From: Pseudopedobacter sp043763845
GTDB lineage: Bacteria; Bacteroidota; Bacteroidia; Sphingobacteriales; Sphingobacteriaceae
Direction: 5' to 3'
Length of the DNA: 7,943 bases
Assembly: GCA_043763845.1 (NCBI GenBank)
Contig: JAYULE010000165.1
Location: 1 to 7,943, forward strand
Position 1 is the first letter of the stretch. Every line of letters begins with the position of its first letter. Position numbers and translations under genes: made by a program. The notes under the pieces are model-generated. The model did not search any database. It saw only the letters and a list, made by a program, of their open reading frames with translations, and was not told the DNA's origin. Below, one piece after another: positions 5,959 to 7,943 of this stretch.

Positions 5959-7161
5959 ATGTCAAACTTTAATATTGATAATCTATTAAAATCAGTCTTT
6001 CAAGATGAGTCTAAAGTTTTAGATTTAAGACAATTGTTTGATGATAAAATTATTGAGTATGATATAAGTAAAACAAAAGCACTTAATATTTTAAGTATTG
6101 ATAAAGATGTTTTCGATGAAATTGTAAGTGGAACAGCAAAACAACCAAGCATTATAAATATTCTTAAAATTTCTCAATTTTTAGAGGTTGAGTTGAATGA
6201 TGTAGTTGTGGCTGTATTAAAAAATCAAAGTCCTGAAAATATTGCGGCACTCGAAAAGGCAAAAAAGGTTACCTTTTTGGTCAAAAATTTTGATGTTAAA
6301 AAGTTAAGTAAAATTGGTTTTTTTGAAGATACAGATGATGTTGATGGTTTGATAGAAAGGATTTTAACCTTTTTTGGATTTGAAAGCATTTTAGAATTTG
6401 AAAACGAATTTGCAAACCCACTTTTTAGTCAAGGTAAGCGTAAGTTTTCTGATAAAATGAAAGATTTTTGGATTAATTCAGCTTACCAATGTTTCAAAAA
6501 TATTAATAACACAAACGAATATAACAGAGAGCAATTAAAGGATTTAATAGTTAAAATAAAACCATATTGTCAGGATGTAGAAAATGGCTTGTTTACAGTT
6601 TGTAAAGCCTTGTATAATATTGGCGTGACTGTAATTATTCATCACCAACTTGTAAATACCCAAGTCCGTGGTGGTACATTTGTAGTAAACGGGAGACCTT
6701 GTATTGTCCTTACTGATTTATTTAAAAAGTATCCGACAATTTGGACAACGCTAATCCATGAGTTGCACCACGTTCTATATGATTTAGAAATAATTGAAAA
6801 AACAAAATTTCATTTGACTGGCGACCCTGATTTATTCCTTATTGAAGAAAAAGCGGATGAATTTTCAATGGATTTCTTTTGCGGTATTGAAAAATTCAAT
6901 TTTATCAAAAACCACATTAACAATCGTTATGTAGTTGAACGATTTGCAAAAGAAATGGAAGTTCATGTTTCGTTTATTTATTCTGCTTTCAGATTTTACC
7001 AAGATAAACTTTTTAAGAAAAATTATTATAGTGCGTTTAATGAATTTTTTCCTTCGTATGCTTTGGCGATAGGTAAAGTAAATCCAATAACATGGCATGA
7101 GAGTAATTTGAAAGAGGCTTCACTAAAAATCAAACAAATTTTTGAACTTAACACAATATAA
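5959..7161 (+). CDS. XRE-like HTH + ImmA/IrrE-family zinc metallopeptidase
   Basis: This is a protein of 400 residues. Residues about 29-87 form an XRE/Cro-type helix-turn-helix (ISKTKALNILSIDKDVFDEI, then VSGTAKQPSIINILKISQFL). A helical linker follows to about 205. The C-terminal ImmA/IrrE (COG2856-type) domain carries the zinc site HELHH (H267, E268, H271) and a downstream EEKADEFS (296-303), the variant form of the ExxANxFA motif that supplies the third ligand. In this family the peptidase cleaves or inactivates a DNA-binding repressor, as ImmA does to ImmR and IrrE to DdrO. A fused HTH suggests the protein is both regulator and protease. All catalytic residues are present. The next gene starts 3 bases after its stop, and operator-like palindromes flank its promoter, suggesting autoregulation. 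There is no signal peptide, so it is cytoplasmic. The trigger and target are unknown. Confidence 0.9.
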   Translation: MSNFNIDNLLKSVFQDESKVLDLRQLFDDKIIEYDISKTKALNILSIDKDVFDEIVSGTAKQPSIINILKISQFLEVELNDVVVAVLKNQSPENIAALEKAKKVTFLVKNFDVKKLSKIGFFEDTDDVDGLIERILTFFGFESILEFENEFANPLFSQGKRKFSDKMKDFWINSAYQCFKNINNTNEYNREQLKDLIVKIKPYCQDVENGLFTVCKALYNIGVTVIIHHQLVNTQVRGGTFVVNGRPCIVLTDLFKKYPTIWTTLIHELHHVLYDLEIIEKTKFHLTGDPDLFLIEEKADEFSMDFFCGIEKFNFIKNHINNRYVVERFAKEMEVHVSFIYSAFRFYQDKLFKKNYYSAFNEFFPSYALAIGKVNPITWHESNLKEASLKIKQIFELNTI

Positions 7162-7164
7162 TTT

Positions 7165-7470
7165 ATGAAAGAAAAGGATATAAAAAAACAGCAAGACCTA
7201 TCAGAAAGTGATATTGAAAGATTAGAACTTTTGCGTCAAGTAAATGAAAAGAGGGGAAAGCAATTGTCTATCAATTTGCAAACTGGCACACTTACAGAAA
7301 TTGACGAACTAAGACGAATGATAGGCAAGGATTTTGAAAACCCTGATGAAAAATATAATATTTATTACAAGGGTATTAGAAATGTACTAATGTTTTATTT
7401 GCCAAAGGGTAAAGAATTTAAAAAGTCAAGGGATATTATTTACGATGAAAAAAATATTTTTTGTCTTTAG
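7165..7470 (+). CDS. Small unrecognised protein, second gene of the HTH-protease operon
   Basis: This is a protein of 101 residues with no signal peptide or membrane segment and many charged residues. An N-terminal helical, possibly coiled region (ESDIERLELLRQVNEKRGKQ, about 14-33) is followed by TEIDELRRMIGKDF and a Lys/Tyr-rich C-terminus. Its ATG is 3 bases after the stop of the protease gene (TAA TTT ATG), so the two are almost certainly co-transcribed and probably coupled. I recognise no family. Partners of HTH-ImmA/IrrE proteins are often the regulated effector or an adaptor, but nothing in the sequence proves this. Close to its end is A AAA AAT (7449-7455), in the correct phase for a -1 slip into the following frame, which would replace the last residues and fuse it to the next ORF. 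Confidence 0.75.
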   Translation: MKEKDIKKQQDLSESDIERLELLRQVNEKRGKQLSINLQTGTLTEIDELRRMIGKDFENPDEKYNIYYKGIRNVLMFYLPKGKEFKKSRDIIYDEKNIFCL

Positions 7471-7517
7471 GCAAGAAGAAGTCAGACAACAAAGGCATTA
7501 GGAAAGGTGATGGTCGT

Positions 7518-7709
7518 ATGACTTTTCAATCTAAAATGAATGAGATGTTAGATATAATTGTTAAATGGGTTTCCGAATCTCAAAACCCTTTTGTTTTATA
7601 TAAAATGCTTTACAACCTTAATGATAAAATGGGTTACGGTCATGAAGTTTACGATGAAACTAATCGTGGTTTTGCTAATGCGATGAAATTATTGGCTGAA
7701 GAGGCATAG
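7518..7709 (+). CDS. Small unrecognised protein, third gene of the HTH-protease operon
   Basis: From the ATG at 7518 this is 63 residues, MTFQSKMNEMLDIIVKWVSE to the end LLAEEA. A purine-rich stretch GGAAAGGTGA lies 7 bases upstream and supports this start. The frame is open further upstream to a TTG at 7461, which would add 19 mostly basic residues (GKKKSDNKGIRKGDGR) and overlap the previous gene by 10 bases. That version is less likely as an independent start, but it is what a -1 frameshift from the second gene would produce. The protein is mostly helical in appearance, with conserved-looking aromatic and Asn residues (FVLYKMLYNLNDKMGYGHEV). No family is recognised. Toxin or antitoxin size is noted but not claimed as function. 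Confidence 0.6.
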   Translation: MTFQSKMNEMLDIIVKWVSESQNPFVLYKMLYNLNDKMGYGHEVYDETNRGFANAMKLLAEEA

Positions 7710-7866
7710 TATGACTGCAAAGATAGCAAACATTGGTTTGAAGCATTGCGAAGTAGGGAGGGGTAATAACCGAAACTGTCAAATCTTAAAACTTTAATAA
7801 AAGCAAAAAATATAATTGAACAGATATGCCCTTATTGCGCAAATCCCTTGTTGAACAAAACCTTCG

Positions 7867-7906
7867 GTAGCCCGCCGTGGCTACTAACGTACACATAAAA
7901 ACGTTA
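7867..7906. repeat. Pair of adjacent inverted repeats at the right end
   Basis: GTAGCC-cgccgt-GGCTAC (7867-7884) is a perfect 6-bp stem, immediately followed by TAACGT-10 nt-ACGTTA (7885-7906). The first is GC-rich in an AT-rich context and lies about 160 bases after the operon's last stop. No T-run follows directly, so an intrinsic terminator is doubtful. A repeat or recombination-site end is equally possible. Confidence 0.35.
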
Positions 7907-7943
7907 ATAAAACTCACAATTAAACAAAAAGAAGATGAGCTTT

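Noticed and set aside
6865..7098. 77-codon minus-strand ORF within the HTH-protease gene
   Set aside because: It is antisense to a well-supported coding region and rich in Ile/Phe/Lys as expected from AT-rich shadow translation.
7711..7797. 28-codon frame starting 1 base after the third operon gene
   Set aside because: Tempting because of the spacing (TAG T ATG), but the product is short, unremarkable and overlaps the operator-like site; no support for translation.
1..7943. CRISPR arrays, tRNA or rRNA genes, complete insertion sequences
   Set aside because: No regularly spaced direct repeats, no tRNA cloverleaf or rRNA stretches and no transposase were seen on either strand.

Overview
The window looks like an accessory stretch of a Bacteroidota chromosome. 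Supporting signs are the low GC content, A-rich start regions without clear Shine-Dalgarno sites, a perfect TAnnTTTG-type -7 promoter box at 5934-5941, and several families typical of this phylum: a DUF6588-like outer membrane protein, a DUF6934-like protein and GC-rich hairpin repeats that sit inside coding sequence. I cannot name a genus.

Layout. (1) 1-1276, minus strand: a secreted or outer-membrane DUF6588-like protein, followed 3 bases later by the start of a PLP-dependent ACC deaminase / D-cysteine desulfhydrase-like enzyme that runs off the left edge. (2) 1277-1640: non-coding. (3) 1641-2253, minus: a DUF6934-like protein and a previously overlooked 51-residue ORF behind it. (4) 2259-2432, minus: a decayed piece of a KilA-N domain, broken at both ends and overlapping the end of the next gene in another frame. 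(5) 2423-5374, minus: a large MmeI-like (type IIL/IIG) restriction-modification fusion of about 983 codons. A single in-frame TAG at 3107-3109 interrupts it where a Trp is expected, and two GC-rich hairpin repeats interrupt its N-terminal nuclease domain in frame. (6) 5375-5958: a divergent intergenic region with a GC-rich, foldable element and three copies of an operator-like palindrome (GGRGTAATTACCC type). (7) 5959-7709, plus: an operon of an XRE-HTH + ImmA/IrrE zinc protease fusion and two small unrecognised proteins. (8) 7710-7943: non-coding with inverted repeats.

How the parts may work together. The middle of the window resembles a small defence or mobile island: a self-contained R-M enzyme, now apparently broken, beside a protease-regulator operon, with the remains of a KilA-N gene as evidence of turnover. 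The best-supported regulatory picture is at 5889-5958, where a Bacteroidota promoter is bracketed by two palindromes, one ending 3 bases before the protease start codon. This suggests autoregulation by the HTH-ImmA/IrrE protein, relieved by its own or another protease activity, as in ImmA/ImmR and IrrE/DdrO systems. The roles of the two small downstream proteins are unknown. They are the most likely place for an undescribed function (toxin, antitoxin or stress effector), but that is inference.
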